The notes under the pieces: generated by a model
Databases searched by the model: none
What the model saw: the letters and a program-made list of their open reading frames with translations, nothing else
Told to the model about the DNA's origin: nothing
Shown here: positions 49,500 through 58,284 of the stretch, in pieces
How the letters are laid out: every line of letters starts with the position of its first letter
Position numbering within the stretch: the stretch's first letter is position 1
DNA from: Pacificoceanicola onchidii
Lineage (GTDB): Bacteria; Pseudomonadota; Alphaproteobacteria; Rhodobacterales; Rhodobacteraceae
Assembly: GCF_004804335.1 (NCBI RefSeq)
Contig: NZ_SRXY01000003.1
Coordinates: forward strand, 558,001-622,000
Direction of reading: 5' to 3'
Length of the DNA stretch: 64,000 nucleotides
Translations under genes and position numbers: made by a program

Positions 49500-50099
49500 A
49501 TGACGGGCAGTGAGACAGGCGACTTTCAGAGCAAGCGGGACCGGGTGCGAGTGCTGTTGATCCAGCCTTTGGAGCGCAGGGGCTTTCGGTTTCGCAAAGG
49601 CGTGACGGCTGAGCAGGGCCGGGGCATGCTTGATCAGATCTGCGATGACCTGGCGTATTTGAGCGATGATGCGCTGCGGGCGCTTGTGGCGAGCATGGCC
49701 ACGAAGGGTGAGGGTGCGAGCAAGGACTTCTGGCCGAGCCGGGCTGCGTTCCTCGGGATTGCCGAGTCGTTTGAGCGTAGGCCTTTGGTCGAGCATCCGA
49801 ACCTGTTGCGGTGGTTTGCCTCGGCTGCGGGCAGGGCGGCATTGGAGGGGGATCGGCTTGTCGCGGAGTATCAGTTCTGGGAGGCGAAAAAGTTTCCGCC
49901 GGTCAAGCCAGAGCATCAGGCGGCGGTCCAGGCGAGGGCGGCAGAGCACCGGGACAAGCGGAAGAAGATCGAGGACCGGCAGGAGCGGGGGATGCCGCCG
50001 CGCTGGCCGGACGATCTGCAGTGGTTGGCGTGGTATCGGAGCCTTGAGGCTCGGGTGCGCGGCTATGTTGAGGCGGCTGAGCAAGGGGACGCAGCGTGA
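49500..50099 (+). CDS. Hypothetical phage protein
   Basis: A 199-residue protein, helical and charged. It begins MTGSETGDFQSKRDRVRVLL and has a long helix (AEHRDKRKKIEDRQERGMPP) near residue 150. It has no recognised domain, but follows the initiator-like gene by 15 nt, where a helicase loader could be expected. No Walker motifs are visible, so it is not an ATPase of the DnaC type. Confidence 0.65.
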   Translation: MTGSETGDFQSKRDRVRVLLIQPLERRGFRFRKGVTAEQGRGMLDQICDDLAYLSDDALRALVASMATKGEGASKDFWPSRAAFLGIAESFERRPLVEHPNLLRWFASAAGRAALEGDRLVAEYQFWEAKKFPPVKPEHQAAVQARAAEHRDKRKKIEDRQERGMPPRWPDDLQWLAWYRSLEARVRGYVEAAEQGDAA

Positions 50100-50800
50100 C
50101 GGTCATGAGCAGAGGCAAAGAGCACGCGGCGGAGTCAATGGTAGCGGCTGATGTCGGAGAGCGGAATGTTGATGAGCAGGGGCGTGAGATCATTTCGATC
50201 AAGCGGCTGCTGGAATGGGCGTTCGCGACGGAATGCGCCACTCTCGATTTCGATGAGGTTGGCGCCGCCCTTGGGATCGGCTTGCCGGGGGTCAGTGCAG
50301 AACATCGGGTTGGTGAGATGCTGGCCATGGGCTTCGAGCGGGGTGAGGGCGTTCGGCCTGATACGTCTTTCGGGCGCAGTCACCCGCATGATGACGCGGA
50401 GCTGGTCGCGACAGCGCTTCGCAATGCGGTGCCTTTTGACGTGGCCATTTGGGTGGCTGAACTGGCGCGCATGTGCCGCGTGCCGCGCTGGAATTTGGGG
50501 CAGCCCAAGTTGCAACCGCGTGCGTGGTCCAAGCGCAACCATTTGGGCCAGCTCGGCAAAACGGAAGTCTGCCGCGAGGTCGAGTACATGCAGGGCCGGA
50601 GGAAGCGGGTTCGTCAGGAGCTTTGGGTGCCCTGTGTCTGGGCGCCGTCCGTTGGCGAAGTCGCTGCTGCGCGCCGTGGTTATCTGCGGTGGTGGGGCGC
50701 TCTTCTGTCGGTGCGGTCTGACCTGCGGAGGATGGATTTGGCCCGCTATTCAGTGTCCGATCGCATGCCTCCGATGCAGCCTTGGCGAAATAGTTGTTGA
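50096..50800 (+). CDS. Hypothetical phage protein near packaging block
   Basis: A 234-residue protein, start GTG 50096 (overlap with previous stop). It has no recognised domain. It contains a Trp- and Arg-rich region (RVPRWNLGQPKLQPRAWSKR, then EVEYMQGRRKRVRQELWVPC) and could be nucleic-acid binding. Genes of this sort lie between replication and packaging blocks in related prophages, but I can name no homolog. It ends 108 nt before the next gene. Confidence 0.6.
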   Translation: MTVMSRGKEHAAESMVAADVGERNVDEQGREIISIKRLLEWAFATECATLDFDEVGAALGIGLPGVSAEHRVGEMLAMGFERGEGVRPDTSFGRSHPHDDAELVATALRNAVPFDVAIWVAELARMCRVPRWNLGQPKLQPRAWSKRNHLGQLGKTEVCREVEYMQGRRKRVRQELWVPCVWAPSVGEVAAARRGYLRWWGALLSVRSDLRRMDLARYSVSDRMPPMQPWRNSC

Positions 50801-50908
50801 CACAATCGAGCTTCTGTTGACATCTTGCCTCCGAACCGAATTGCGCCCGCAGGAAACTGCCGGGCGCTTTTTCGTTTGAACTTGTGGCCGTGGTTGAAGG
50901 GCGAAGAA

Positions 50909-51163
50909 ATGGACATTGGAACAATCGAAGGCGTGACCCGCATCTGCGGCAAGTCTCAAGGCTTCCTTGGGTTGCCATTGCGTGACGGGACGCGGCATTG
51001 CGACGTCGCGGGTGGCGAGGTTCCAACCATGACCAGCGCTTGGTTCCCGTCTCCGGAAGAGCTGAAGGCGCTGAATGCCGGTGCCGCGATCCACGTTCAC
51101 ATCGACGGCACGATGCCAGCACCGATGATGCTGAGTGTCGGCCCGGAGCCTGACCCGGTCTAA
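50909..51163 (+). CDS. Hypothetical phage protein
   Basis: An 84-residue protein (MDIGTIEGVTRICGKSQGFL, ending MMLSVGPEPDPV). No domain is recognised. ATG 50909 has GAAGGG about 8 nt upstream. It lies directly before the HNH endonuclease with a 2-nt gap, so the two are probably co-translated. Confidence 0.65.
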   Translation: MDIGTIEGVTRICGKSQGFLGLPLRDGTRHCDVAGGEVPTMTSAWFPSPEELKALNAGAAIHVHIDGTMPAPMMLSVGPEPDPV

Positions 51164-51165
51164 CG

Positions 51166-51606
51166 GTGGGTCGCTTATCTGCGGCAAAGCCGCGTCTTGG
51201 GTCCATGCCGTCGCGCTTGGGCGCCGCGACGGATGGCGCGCGAAAGGGAATTCGGCGTTCGGATGGTCCGGTTAACACTGCAAAGTGGCAAAGGTTGCGG
51301 ATCAAGATACTGTTTCGGGATGCACAGTGCTTCCGATCGCGCCCGCAACTGGTTCCCTTAAACGAGTGGCCGGATTTTAAGCGGACGCCACTCTTCCGGG
51401 ATCACCCATGGCTCTGGCCTGTATGCCAACAAACTGGTGTCCTGCTTGTCGGTGGCAAGCACGCGCGGAACAGTGCTGTGATCGATCATAAGATCCCTCA
51501 CCGTGGTGACCTTCACCTGTTCTGGGATGAAGACAACCTTCAGGCCGTGTCGAAGGAATACCACGACGGGGTCAAGCAAAGCATCGAGAAGCGCGGGCAA
51601 TACTGA
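51166..51606 (+). CDS. HNH endonuclease
   Basis: A 146-residue HNH nuclease. The domain reads VIDHKIPHRGDLHLFWDEDN with the DH and the later NLQAVSKEYHD. The conserved first zinc-type Cys pair is reduced to a single Cys (VCQQTG). HNH proteins next to terminase genes work with terminase at cos in HK97-type phages. It starts at GTG 51166, and the TerS gene follows with the GC-rich 51631-51702 region between. Confidence 0.82.
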   Translation: MGRLSAAKPRLGSMPSRLGAATDGARKGIRRSDGPVNTAKWQRLRIKILFRDAQCFRSRPQLVPLNEWPDFKRTPLFRDHPWLWPVCQQTGVLLVGGKHARNSAVIDHKIPHRGDLHLFWDEDNLQAVSKEYHDGVKQSIEKRGQY

Positions 51607-51630
51607 TGCCCGGCGCATCACCAACCATCA

Positions 51631-51702
51631 ATGAAAGGGGGGGGGCGGTCAAAAGTCTGAAAGGTGCCAGACCCTAGACCCGCGCCCCCCTCATTCGGAG
51701 AA
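51631..51702. other. GC-run inverted-repeat region, candidate cos
   Basis: A run of nine G (51637-51645) and a run of six C (51685-51690) lie in inverted orientation about 40 nt apart, so AGGGGGGGGGCGGTC could pair imperfectly with GACCCGCGCCCCCCT. It sits exactly between the HNH gene and TerS, where cos sites are found in HK97-like phages. The cohesive-end sequence itself cannot be read without the other end. Confidence 0.35.
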
Positions 51703-51711
51703 TTTTTTTCT

Positions 51712-52194
51712 GTGACTCAGAAATTTGACCTACTTGGTGACCCCATCCCGGACAATCACGGGAAACCCGGCGCCAACGGGCATATTGCGACTGCGGAAAA
51801 TGTTAGCAAAGTCAGAGGCTTGCTCGCGTCTGGCAAAGACAAGCGGGACATTGCCCTTGAGTTGGGGATCACTCTTCCGACGCTGACGAAGCATTATTTT
51901 CAATCTGGCAAGCTGAGCGTGAAGAATGCGCGGCGCAAAGCGCGCGCCGATCTGCGGGCAAAGCTGATGCTGAAGCTCGATGAGCAAGTCGGCAAAGGCA
52001 ACGTGTCCGCAATGCGCACCATGAAGCAAATCCTTGACGAAGAGGATGTTCGTGACGCAGCTCAAGAAGCTGCGACGGCACCCACGGCCACTAAGCCGGC
52101 CGCTTTGCCGAAGGGTAAGAAGGAAGCCCTGACGGCGGCGGCTGAACAAGCGATCGATGCTGACCCGCTGCTGAATCCGGAGCACTTGCACTGA
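51712..52194 (+). CDS. Terminase small subunit
   Basis: A 160-residue DNA-recognition subunit of the packaging motor. The N-terminal HTH is KVRGLLASGKDKRDIALELG with ITLPTLTKHYFQSGKL. The centre (LRAKLMLKLDEQVGKGNVSA) is the oligomerisation helix. The Ala/Lys-rich tail (ALPKGKKEALTAAAEQAID) probably contacts TerL. The start is taken as GTG 51712 with GGAGA upstream; the longer frame runs through the GC-run region. The stop shares its A with the TerL ATG (TGATG). Confidence 0.82.
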   Translation: MTQKFDLLGDPIPDNHGKPGANGHIATAENVSKVRGLLASGKDKRDIALELGITLPTLTKHYFQSGKLSVKNARRKARADLRAKLMLKLDEQVGKGNVSAMRTMKQILDEEDVRDAAQEAATAPTATKPAALPKGKKEALTAAAEQAIDADPLLNPEHLH

Positions 52195-53918
52195 TGTCGG
52201 CTCTGAACCACGCAGCGTTCAACGAGTGGTGCACCGCCGTTCCGGATTGGGCGGATCGTATCAAGTCCGGTCGCTCGCTGGTTCCGGAGTTGCCGCTGCA
52301 TGACGCCTACGCCGAGAAGGCGTTGGCAATCTTCAAGGAGCTGAGGAACCCAGACCTTGATGGGTTTCCGACCTTTGGCGAGACCTGTGACGTCTGGGTC
52401 TTTGACCTGGTTCGGGTGATCTTCGGAAGCTTCGATCCCGAGATCAAAAAACGGTATCTTCGCGAGTTCTTCGTGATGATCCCGAAGAAGAACGGCAAGA
52501 CAGCCATCGCAGCCGCTATCATTGTCACGGCCTGTGTTCTCAACATGAGCCCGGAAGCGCAGTTCATCCTGGTGGCTCCATCGATCGAACTGGCGCGCAA
52601 CGCCTTTGATTGCGCAGCCGGGATCATCAAACGCACAGCGCGCATTACCAAGGTCTTTTCGGAGCCTCGGGAAAGCACCCGGACCATTTTCAATCTGAAC
52701 AAGCGGATCCCGTCAAAAATCATGATCAAGGCCGCTGATGGTGACATCATCACGGGCCTGAAGAACGCAACAGTGTTGATCGACGAGACGCATGTGTTCG
52801 CCACCAAGCCCGCGGCCAAGGGTTTGTTCGTGGAAATCCGGGGTGCGCTTTCGCACCCATCGAACAAGCACTTCCTTCTGCAGATCACCACGCAGTCGAA
52901 GAAGCCGCCGGTGGGCGTGTTTCGCAGCGAGGTGACCACGGCCCGCCGTGTGCGTGACGGCAAGATCAAGAAGCCGATGCTGGCGCTGCTGTATGAGTTG
53001 CCGACCGAGCTGGTGAAAGACGGCGGCTGGAAGGACGAAGACACATGGGCGCTGGTCAATCCGCATCTGGGGCGCAGCGTTGATTGGGATTTTTTGCGCG
53101 ACGCGGTCCAAACGGCGGAGGACGAAGGCGCGGAATCTCTGGCTTTGGTTGCGAGCCAGCATTTCAACGTCGAGATCGGGACGGCGCAGGGCGACGATGG
53201 CTGGCGCGCACAGGCCTATTGGGATGGAGCGGGGGAGGAAACCCTGACTCTGGATGAGCTGATAGAACGATCCGAAGTCATCACTCTAGGCGTTGACGGG
53301 GGCGGTGACGATGACCTTTGCGGTGCGGTTGTTCTGGGCAAGGAAAAAGACACTGGCGTCTATCTCGCCTGGTGCCGGGCATGGTGTCAACCTGAGGTTC
53401 TGAAGCTTCGAAAGTCGATCGCGCCGTCACTTGAAACGTTCAAGAAGGACGGGGATCTGGTGATCTGTTCGCAGCCTTTCGAACACGTCGACCAGGTCGT
53501 GGAGCTGACGTGCAAACTGAAGGCGACGGGAAAGATGCCTGAAGAGTTTGCTGTTGGCCTCGACATCGCGGGTTTGCCTGAACTGCTGACAGCCTTGAAC
53601 CTGGAAGGTCTTGAAGAGCCGTTCATCACGTCTGTTCCTCAGGGGTGGCGGTTGCAGTCTGCGGTCAAATCTCTGCCGCTGCGGTTGAAAGCGCGCCTGA
53701 TGTTGCATGGTGCTCAACCGATTTTCGCATGGTCGATCGGCAATGCCCGCGTCGAGGTGCGCCGGTCTAACTCTTACATCGAAAAGGAACTGGCCGGTGC
53801 AGCCAAGATCGACGTTGTGATCGGCCTTTTGAACGCATCCGAGCTGATGTTTCGCAATCCGGTCCCGTCAGGGCGGGGCCTGGATGATTTTCTTGCAAAC
53901 CCGGTGAAGGTCATATGA
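52194..53918 (+). CDS. Terminase large subunit
   Basis: A 574-residue packaging ATPase/nuclease. The ATPase half has FVMIPKKNGKTAIAAAIIVT (Walker A-like with Lys) and ATVLIDETHVFATKPAAKGL (Walker B DE). The nuclease half has VITLGVDGGGDDDLCGAVVL with clustered Asp for metal, and further acidic motifs downstream (VGLDIAGL). The YmfN-type TerL of HK97-like phages is the closest family by pattern. It overlaps the portal gene by 4 nt. Confidence 0.93.
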   Translation: MSALNHAAFNEWCTAVPDWADRIKSGRSLVPELPLHDAYAEKALAIFKELRNPDLDGFPTFGETCDVWVFDLVRVIFGSFDPEIKKRYLREFFVMIPKKNGKTAIAAAIIVTACVLNMSPEAQFILVAPSIELARNAFDCAAGIIKRTARITKVFSEPRESTRTIFNLNKRIPSKIMIKAADGDIITGLKNATVLIDETHVFATKPAAKGLFVEIRGALSHPSNKHFLLQITTQSKKPPVGVFRSEVTTARRVRDGKIKKPMLALLYELPTELVKDGGWKDEDTWALVNPHLGRSVDWDFLRDAVQTAEDEGAESLALVASQHFNVEIGTAQGDDGWRAQAYWDGAGEETLTLDELIERSEVITLGVDGGGDDDLCGAVVLGKEKDTGVYLAWCRAWCQPEVLKLRKSIAPSLETFKKDGDLVICSQPFEHVDQVVELTCKLKATGKMPEEFAVGLDIAGLPELLTALNLEGLEEPFITSVPQGWRLQSAVKSLPLRLKARLMLHGAQPIFAWSIGNARVEVRRSNSYIEKELAGAAKIDVVIGLLNASELMFRNPVPSGRGLDDFLANPVKVI

Positions 53919-55138
53919 TCCGTTTCTTGAAAGCTGCCGTCCAGGGCGTTCGGGCCGAATACTCTGTGGGGGCCGGTTGGGTTCCTTACGCGGGAGGCTC
54001 GCCCTGGGTTTCGGGCGGCGTGACGTCCAAAGCCGGAACGATGGTGAGCGCCAAGTCATCAATGGAGCATTCCGCTGTTTGGGCTTGCGTGCGCAAGACC
54101 GCCGAAATGATTTCGGCTTTGCCGGTTGATCACTACCGCAAGACGTCCAGCGGGAGCCGAGAGCGTATGGACGATGATCTGGCGGAGATCATCAAGGACT
54201 CTCCCAATCGCGATCAGACCGCGACGGAATACTGGGAAGGGGTGGTTGCTCAGACTTTGTTGCAGGGCAACGCCTATTCGGAACGGCTTTTCATCGGCAA
54301 TCGCCTTGTCGGCCTTCGTCCCTTGCTCGGGTGCACGCCAGAGCGCGGCCGTGATGGGAGCTTTCGGTATGGCGTGATCGACCGCGGCAAGAAGGAAGTC
54401 CTGCCGGCTGACAAGGTTTTTCATCTGCGTGGCTTTGGCGCGGGCGATGGGCTCGGAATGTCCGTAGTCCGGTACGGCGCAAATTCGATCGGTGCAGCTC
54501 TGGCTGCGGACGAAACGGCCAGCTCCATTTTTTCGAATTCGGCGATGCCTGCAGGGGTCTTGTACTCAGATCAGACATTGAGTCCTAACCAGCGCGATCA
54601 GCTGCAAGCGATTATGGATGAGTACACGGGCTCCAAGAAGTCAGGGAAAACCATGGTGCTTGAGGCGGGCCTGAAATGGTTGCAGCTCCAAATGAATCCC
54701 GAGGATGCGCAGCTACTCGACACGCGCCGCTTCAGTATCGAAGACATCTGCCGCTGGTTCGGGGTGCCGCCCATTGTGATTGGGCATGCGTCGGAGGGGC
54801 AGACCATGTGGGGCAGCGGTGTCGAAGCAATTCTGCTTTCCTGGCTGACTCTGGGGATTAACCCGTTCCTCATTCGCTTGGAGAAGCGTTTGAAGAAGGA
54901 CCTGATCCCGGCAGCGAAACGCCGCAGCGAGTATTTTGAATACAACCGCGAGGCCATGATCCAGATGGACAGCAAGGCCAAGGGTGACCTGATGCTCAAG
55001 CTGGGCATGGGCGGGACCATGACGGCCAATGAGCGCCGGGCGCGTCTCAACCTGCCGCGCCATGAAGACGCCAACGCGGACAAACTTTTGGCGCAGGCGC
55101 AAATGACGCCGCTCGAAAATCTCGGAAAGGACAAGTGA
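53915..55138 (+). CDS. Portal protein, HK97 family
   Basis: A 407-residue portal subunit of the dodecameric channel. Family blocks are SSMEHSAVWACVRKTAEMIS near residues 48-70, WEGVVAQTLLQGNAYSERLF, DTRRFSIEDICRWFGVPPIV and the C-terminal wing GMGGTMTANERRARLNLPRH. Size and order are as in HK97. The ends are coupled: the ATG overlaps TerL, and the stop overlaps the protease start. Confidence 0.94.
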   Translation: MIRFLKAAVQGVRAEYSVGAGWVPYAGGSPWVSGGVTSKAGTMVSAKSSMEHSAVWACVRKTAEMISALPVDHYRKTSSGSRERMDDDLAEIIKDSPNRDQTATEYWEGVVAQTLLQGNAYSERLFIGNRLVGLRPLLGCTPERGRDGSFRYGVIDRGKKEVLPADKVFHLRGFGAGDGLGMSVVRYGANSIGAALAADETASSIFSNSAMPAGVLYSDQTLSPNQRDQLQAIMDEYTGSKKSGKTMVLEAGLKWLQLQMNPEDAQLLDTRRFSIEDICRWFGVPPIVIGHASEGQTMWGSGVEAILLSWLTLGINPFLIRLEKRLKKDLIPAAKRRSEYFEYNREAMIQMDSKAKGDLMLKLGMGGTMTANERRARLNLPRHEDANADKLLAQAQMTPLENLGKDK

Positions 55139-55986
55139 TGACTTCGAAAGTGATCAATCTCGGGGACGTCCGCGAGCGCGGGTTGCGGTCTGATTTCTCG
55201 CTGAAAGCTCTGAAGCAATGGAACCCGGATATTCGTGCATCATCGAGCGATGATGAAGCAACGATTTCGGTCTTGGACACGATCGGGAAGGACTGGTGGG
55301 GGGAAGGTGTAACCGCCAAGCGCATCGCTTCGGCGCTGCGAAACATCGGGGCGCGTGATGTGGTGGTCAACATCAACTCACCCGGTGGCGACTTCTTCGA
55401 AGGTCTGGCGATCTACAATCTGTTGGCCGAACACGCACGAGAGAAAGGCGCCGTTACGGTCAAAGTGCTTGGCCTTGCCGCATCGGCAGCGTCGGTCATA
55501 GCTATGGGGGGCAGCAATGTCCTGATCGCGAAGTCGGCATTCCTCATGATCCACAACACATGGGTGGTGGCCGCGGGAGACCGACACGCGTTTCGCGAAG
55601 TCGCGGATTGGCTTGAGCCCTTCGACTTCGCCGCGGCCGAGCTGTACCAGGACCGATCCGGAATGGATCTGAAGGACATCCAGAACATGCTGGACAAGGA
55701 AACCTGGCTCCCGGGTTCAAAGTCCGTCGAAAACGGGTTTGCGGACGGGCTTTTGGGCGCGGAAGAGGTGGGGTCTGGTGCGTCCAATTCTACCGCTCTG
55801 ACACCGCAGGCGGCCCAGAAGAAAATCGACATCGCGCTGGCACGCAGCGATTTCACGAAATCCCAGCGGCGTGAACTGTACGCCGCTGTGAAAGGGGGCA
55901 TGTCTGGCGCTGCCCCATCCGGCACGTCAAGCGCTGCCGTTACCGAAGTGGCGCAATCTGCGCTGGACAAACTCAACTCACTTTAA
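55138..55986 (+). CDS. Head maturation protease, ClpP-like (S14)
   Basis: A 282-residue prohead protease that trims the capsid protein. ClpP-like motifs are NINSPGGDFFEGLAIYNLLA, GLAASAASVIAMGGSNVLI with the catalytic Ser, and FLMIHNTWVVAAGDRHAFRE with the catalytic His. The C-terminal about 70 residues are unstructured and probably act as scaffold-like or self-cleaved tail. The start is ATG 55138 (TGATG with portal), GGAAAGGA upstream; a GTG one codon earlier is possible. Confidence 0.92.
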   Translation: MTSKVINLGDVRERGLRSDFSLKALKQWNPDIRASSSDDEATISVLDTIGKDWWGEGVTAKRIASALRNIGARDVVVNINSPGGDFFEGLAIYNLLAEHAREKGAVTVKVLGLAASAASVIAMGGSNVLIAKSAFLMIHNTWVVAAGDRHAFREVADWLEPFDFAAAELYQDRSGMDLKDIQNMLDKETWLPGSKSVENGFADGLLGAEEVGSGASNSTALTPQAAQKKIDIALARSDFTKSQRRELYAAVKGGMSGAAPSGTSSAAVTEVAQSALDKLNSL

Positions 55987-55998
55987 AGAGGTAAGCAG

Positions 55999-57303
55999 AT
56001 GAAAAAGCTTATGATGCCCGCCATTGCCATGGCGGCAATGGCAGACTCGCGCCCGAAAGCCATCATTGGCGGCGTTCGTGCAGACGGTGGCGAAGATCCG
56101 GAGGTCATGCTGAAGAAGGTCAGTCAGCAGCTCGACAAGCTGAACGGCGAGATCAAACAGACCGCAGAAGACGCCTTGAAACAGGCCAAAACGGCCGGCG
56201 ATGTTTCTGCCGAGACCAAGGCGACGGCTGACAAGCTTCTTGCAGCTCAGACCGAAACCAACAAGGTCGTTGAAGGGTTGAAGGCGCTCGTCGAGGGCGT
56301 TGATGGCAAGGTCCTGGAGATTTCCCAACAAGTCGCCGAAGGCGGCTCGGGTGGTAAATCCGCCGTGATGACCCTCGGTCAGGCCGTGGTCGCGGAACAT
56401 GAGAAGCTGAAGAACTACAAGGGCGGCACACTGTCCCTGACCATCTCCAACGCCGTCACCACTGGTACGGGTTCCGGTGGCGGCTTGATCTATCACGAAG
56501 AAGAACGTGAGCCGGTTCGTATGCCGCGCCGCCGCCTTCTTGTTCGCTCGATGTTGACCCAGGCCAAGACCGGATCGGATCAGGTTCACTACCGCAAACA
56601 GGTTCTGCGCACGAGCGGGGCAGGCATGGTGGCTGAGACCGCAGCCAGTGGCGCATCGGACTTCGGTTGGGACAAGGCCGTCGAACGCGTCAAGAAGATC
56701 GCGACGCACACCAACATCAGCGAAGAGGCTCTCCAGGACGCGGACCAGTTGCAGTCGGAGGTTGATGGCGAGCTGCGTTACCTGATCGACTTCGAGGAAG
56801 AAAGCCAGATTGTCGCCGGGGACGGGGTAGGTGAAAACCTGTCTGGCTTGCTGACTGAAGCGCCGGCATTTGTCGCGGCGGCTGGTCTGCCCAACGCCAA
56901 CCGCATTGATCGTTTGCGCCTGGCGCTTCTGCAGATCACGCTGGAAAACTACATGCCCGCTGAAATCCTGCTGAACCCAACCGACTGGGCCGCGATCGAG
57001 CTTCAGAAAGTTGGCGGCACCGATGAACGCTACATCTATGGCAACCCTGGCGCCCAGGCGACGCCGCGGCTCTGGGGCAAGGACGTTGCGGAAACCAATA
57101 CCATCTCGGCAGGGGAATGGCTGGCCGGTGATTTGGCCATGGCGGCAACCTACTATGACCGCGCTGAAACCGAGGTTACGCTTTCGACGGAGCATGATCA
57201 GAACTTCATCGAAGACATGGTGACGATGAAAGCCAAGAAGCGGGTTGTTCTTGCGATCAAACGCGCGCTGGCCATGTGCAAGGGCAACTTCACCTTCGCC
57301 TGA
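55999..57303 (+). CDS. Major capsid protein, HK97 family
   Basis: A 434-residue HK97-fold capsid subunit. Residues about 35-120 are the helical delta domain (EVMLKKVSQQLDKLNGEIKQ, DALKQAKTAGDVSAETKA), which the protease removes. The mature fold starts near residue 130 and shows IYHEEEREPVRMPRRRLLVR and the P-domain LTEAPAFVAAAGLPNANRID. The C-terminal ends in NLTFA-like short tail. ATG 55999 has AAAGAGG. A strong hairpin follows the gene. Confidence 0.93.
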   Translation: MKKLMMPAIAMAAMADSRPKAIIGGVRADGGEDPEVMLKKVSQQLDKLNGEIKQTAEDALKQAKTAGDVSAETKATADKLLAAQTETNKVVEGLKALVEGVDGKVLEISQQVAEGGSGGKSAVMTLGQAVVAEHEKLKNYKGGTLSLTISNAVTTGTGSGGGLIYHEEEREPVRMPRRRLLVRSMLTQAKTGSDQVHYRKQVLRTSGAGMVAETAASGASDFGWDKAVERVKKIATHTNISEEALQDADQLQSEVDGELRYLIDFEEESQIVAGDGVGENLSGLLTEAPAFVAAAGLPNANRIDRLRLALLQITLENYMPAEILLNPTDWAAIELQKVGGTDERYIYGNPGAQATPRLWGKDVAETNTISAGEWLAGDLAMAATYYDRAETEVTLSTEHDQNFIEDMVTMKAKKRVVLAIKRALAMCKGNFTFA

Positions 57304-57325
57304 TCGGCGTCTGCAATCCTCTATC

Positions 57326-57357
57326 AACGGCGCTCTCAGAGAGCGCCGTTAATCGTT
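57326..57357 (+). terminator. Perfect hairpin after the capsid gene
   Basis: AACGGCGCTCT (57326-57336) pairs perfectly with AGAGCGCCGTT (57340-57350) over a 3-nt loop, followed by AATCGTTT rather than a clean T-run. It may attenuate transcription or protect the abundant capsid message from 3' decay. Confidence 0.55.
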
Positions 57358-57373
57358 TCAGGAGACAAAAACT

Positions 57374-57988
57374 ATGTTCGTCAAAGGACTATCGACGCGG
57401 CACACCACCGTAGGGACTTTTCGCTATGGCGTTGTGTACGAAATCGACGAAAAGGACGGGGGCATCCGCAAGCATGTTCTGCCTCTGTTGGGGGGCGACA
57501 CGCCCGCGCTTGAGAAAATCTCGAAAGCGCAGGCGGAAAAGGAGCGGTCCGCGCCAATGCAGTTTACCCCGAAGGCGACGCCTGCGGATGTGGATGCGTC
57601 TGCCGCAGACCTGCGGGGTAAACTTGCGGCGGCCGAGAAGGCGAAGGCTGAGGCCGAGGCGGAGACGGAAGCCGCAGAACAACGCGCCATTGAAGCGGAG
57701 AAGGCGCTGCCCGAGTCGGAAGCAGAACTTGCCAAGGTTCAGGCCGAGCTGGGCGCATCGGCAGCCGACTTGGCCGAAACGGGAAAGCGGCTGGCGGCCG
57801 CAGAACAGCGCGCCGTCGAGGCGGAGAAGGCGCTGTCCGAGTCGGAAACGAAACTTGTCAAGGTTCAGGCCGAGCTGAGCGCATCGGCAGCCGACTTGGC
57901 CGAAACGGGGACCCAGCTCGAAGCCGCACAGTCGGAAAACGCTGATCTGAAGGCTAAATTGACCGCGCTTGAAGAGGCTAAGAAGTGA
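57374..57988 (+). CDS. Phage protein with coiled-coil tandem repeat, post-capsid position
   Basis: A 204-residue protein. Residues 1-60 form a small globular head (MFVKGLSTRHTTVGTFRYGV). From residue 75 on it is a heptad-rich coiled coil made of two near-identical 42-residue units (KVQAELxASAADLAETG) and a partial third. It follows the capsid gene in the position of decoration or connector-adjacent genes, but no family is recognised. The tandem duplication at DNA level is recent. The stop overlaps the next GTG by 4 nt. Confidence 0.75.
   Translation: MFVKGLSTRHTTVGTFRYGVVYEIDEKDGGIRKHVLPLLGGDTPALEKISKAQAEKERSAPMQFTPKATPADVDASAADLRGKLAAAEKAKAEAEAETEAAEQRAIEAEKALPESEAELAKVQAELGASAADLAETGKRLAAAEQRAVEAEKALSESETKLVKVQAELSASAADLAETGTQLEAAQSENADLKAKLTALEEAKK
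57671..57922 (+). repeat. 126-bp tandem duplication
   Basis: The segments 57671-57796 and 57797-57922 are highly similar 126-bp direct repeats that encode the 42-residue coiled-coil units. Differences are mostly single substitutions, for example ATTGAAGCG versus GTCGAGGCG. Such repeats can expand or contract by slippage. Confidence 0.9.
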
Positions 57989-58284
57989 GCCACATGACGC
58001 CGGCTGATCTTCGGCCCTTTCTGGGCATCCTCGATGAAGGCGACGCCGTCGAGGATGCCATGCTGCAGTCGTTCATCGACGCGGCCTGGAGTTATTGCTG
58101 CCGGTTCACGCGCCGCGACCTGACTGCGGACTTCTCAACGGGAATCCCTGCTGATCTGGAACAGGCGCATCGGATGATCGCGATCCACTTTTTCAGCCAT
58201 CGCGAGGCCACGGCGAGCGGAACTGTCAACGAGGTTCCGCTTGGCGCTCGGGACTTGCTTTCGGGGTTTCGGGATTTGTCATGA
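57985..58284 (+). CDS. Head-tail connector protein (gp6-like)
   Basis: A 99-residue adaptor of the gp6-like family that stacks under the portal. The pattern MTPADLRPFLGILDEGDAVE, LQSFIDAAWSYCCRFTRRDL and the C-terminal EVPLGARDLLSGFRDLS is typical. It starts at GTG 57985, overlapping the previous stop; an ATG at 57994 would remove 3 residues. Confidence 0.85.
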   Translation: MSHMTPADLRPFLGILDEGDAVEDAMLQSFIDAAWSYCCRFTRRDLTADFSTGIPADLEQAHRMIAIHFFSHREATASGTVNEVPLGARDLLSGFRDLS

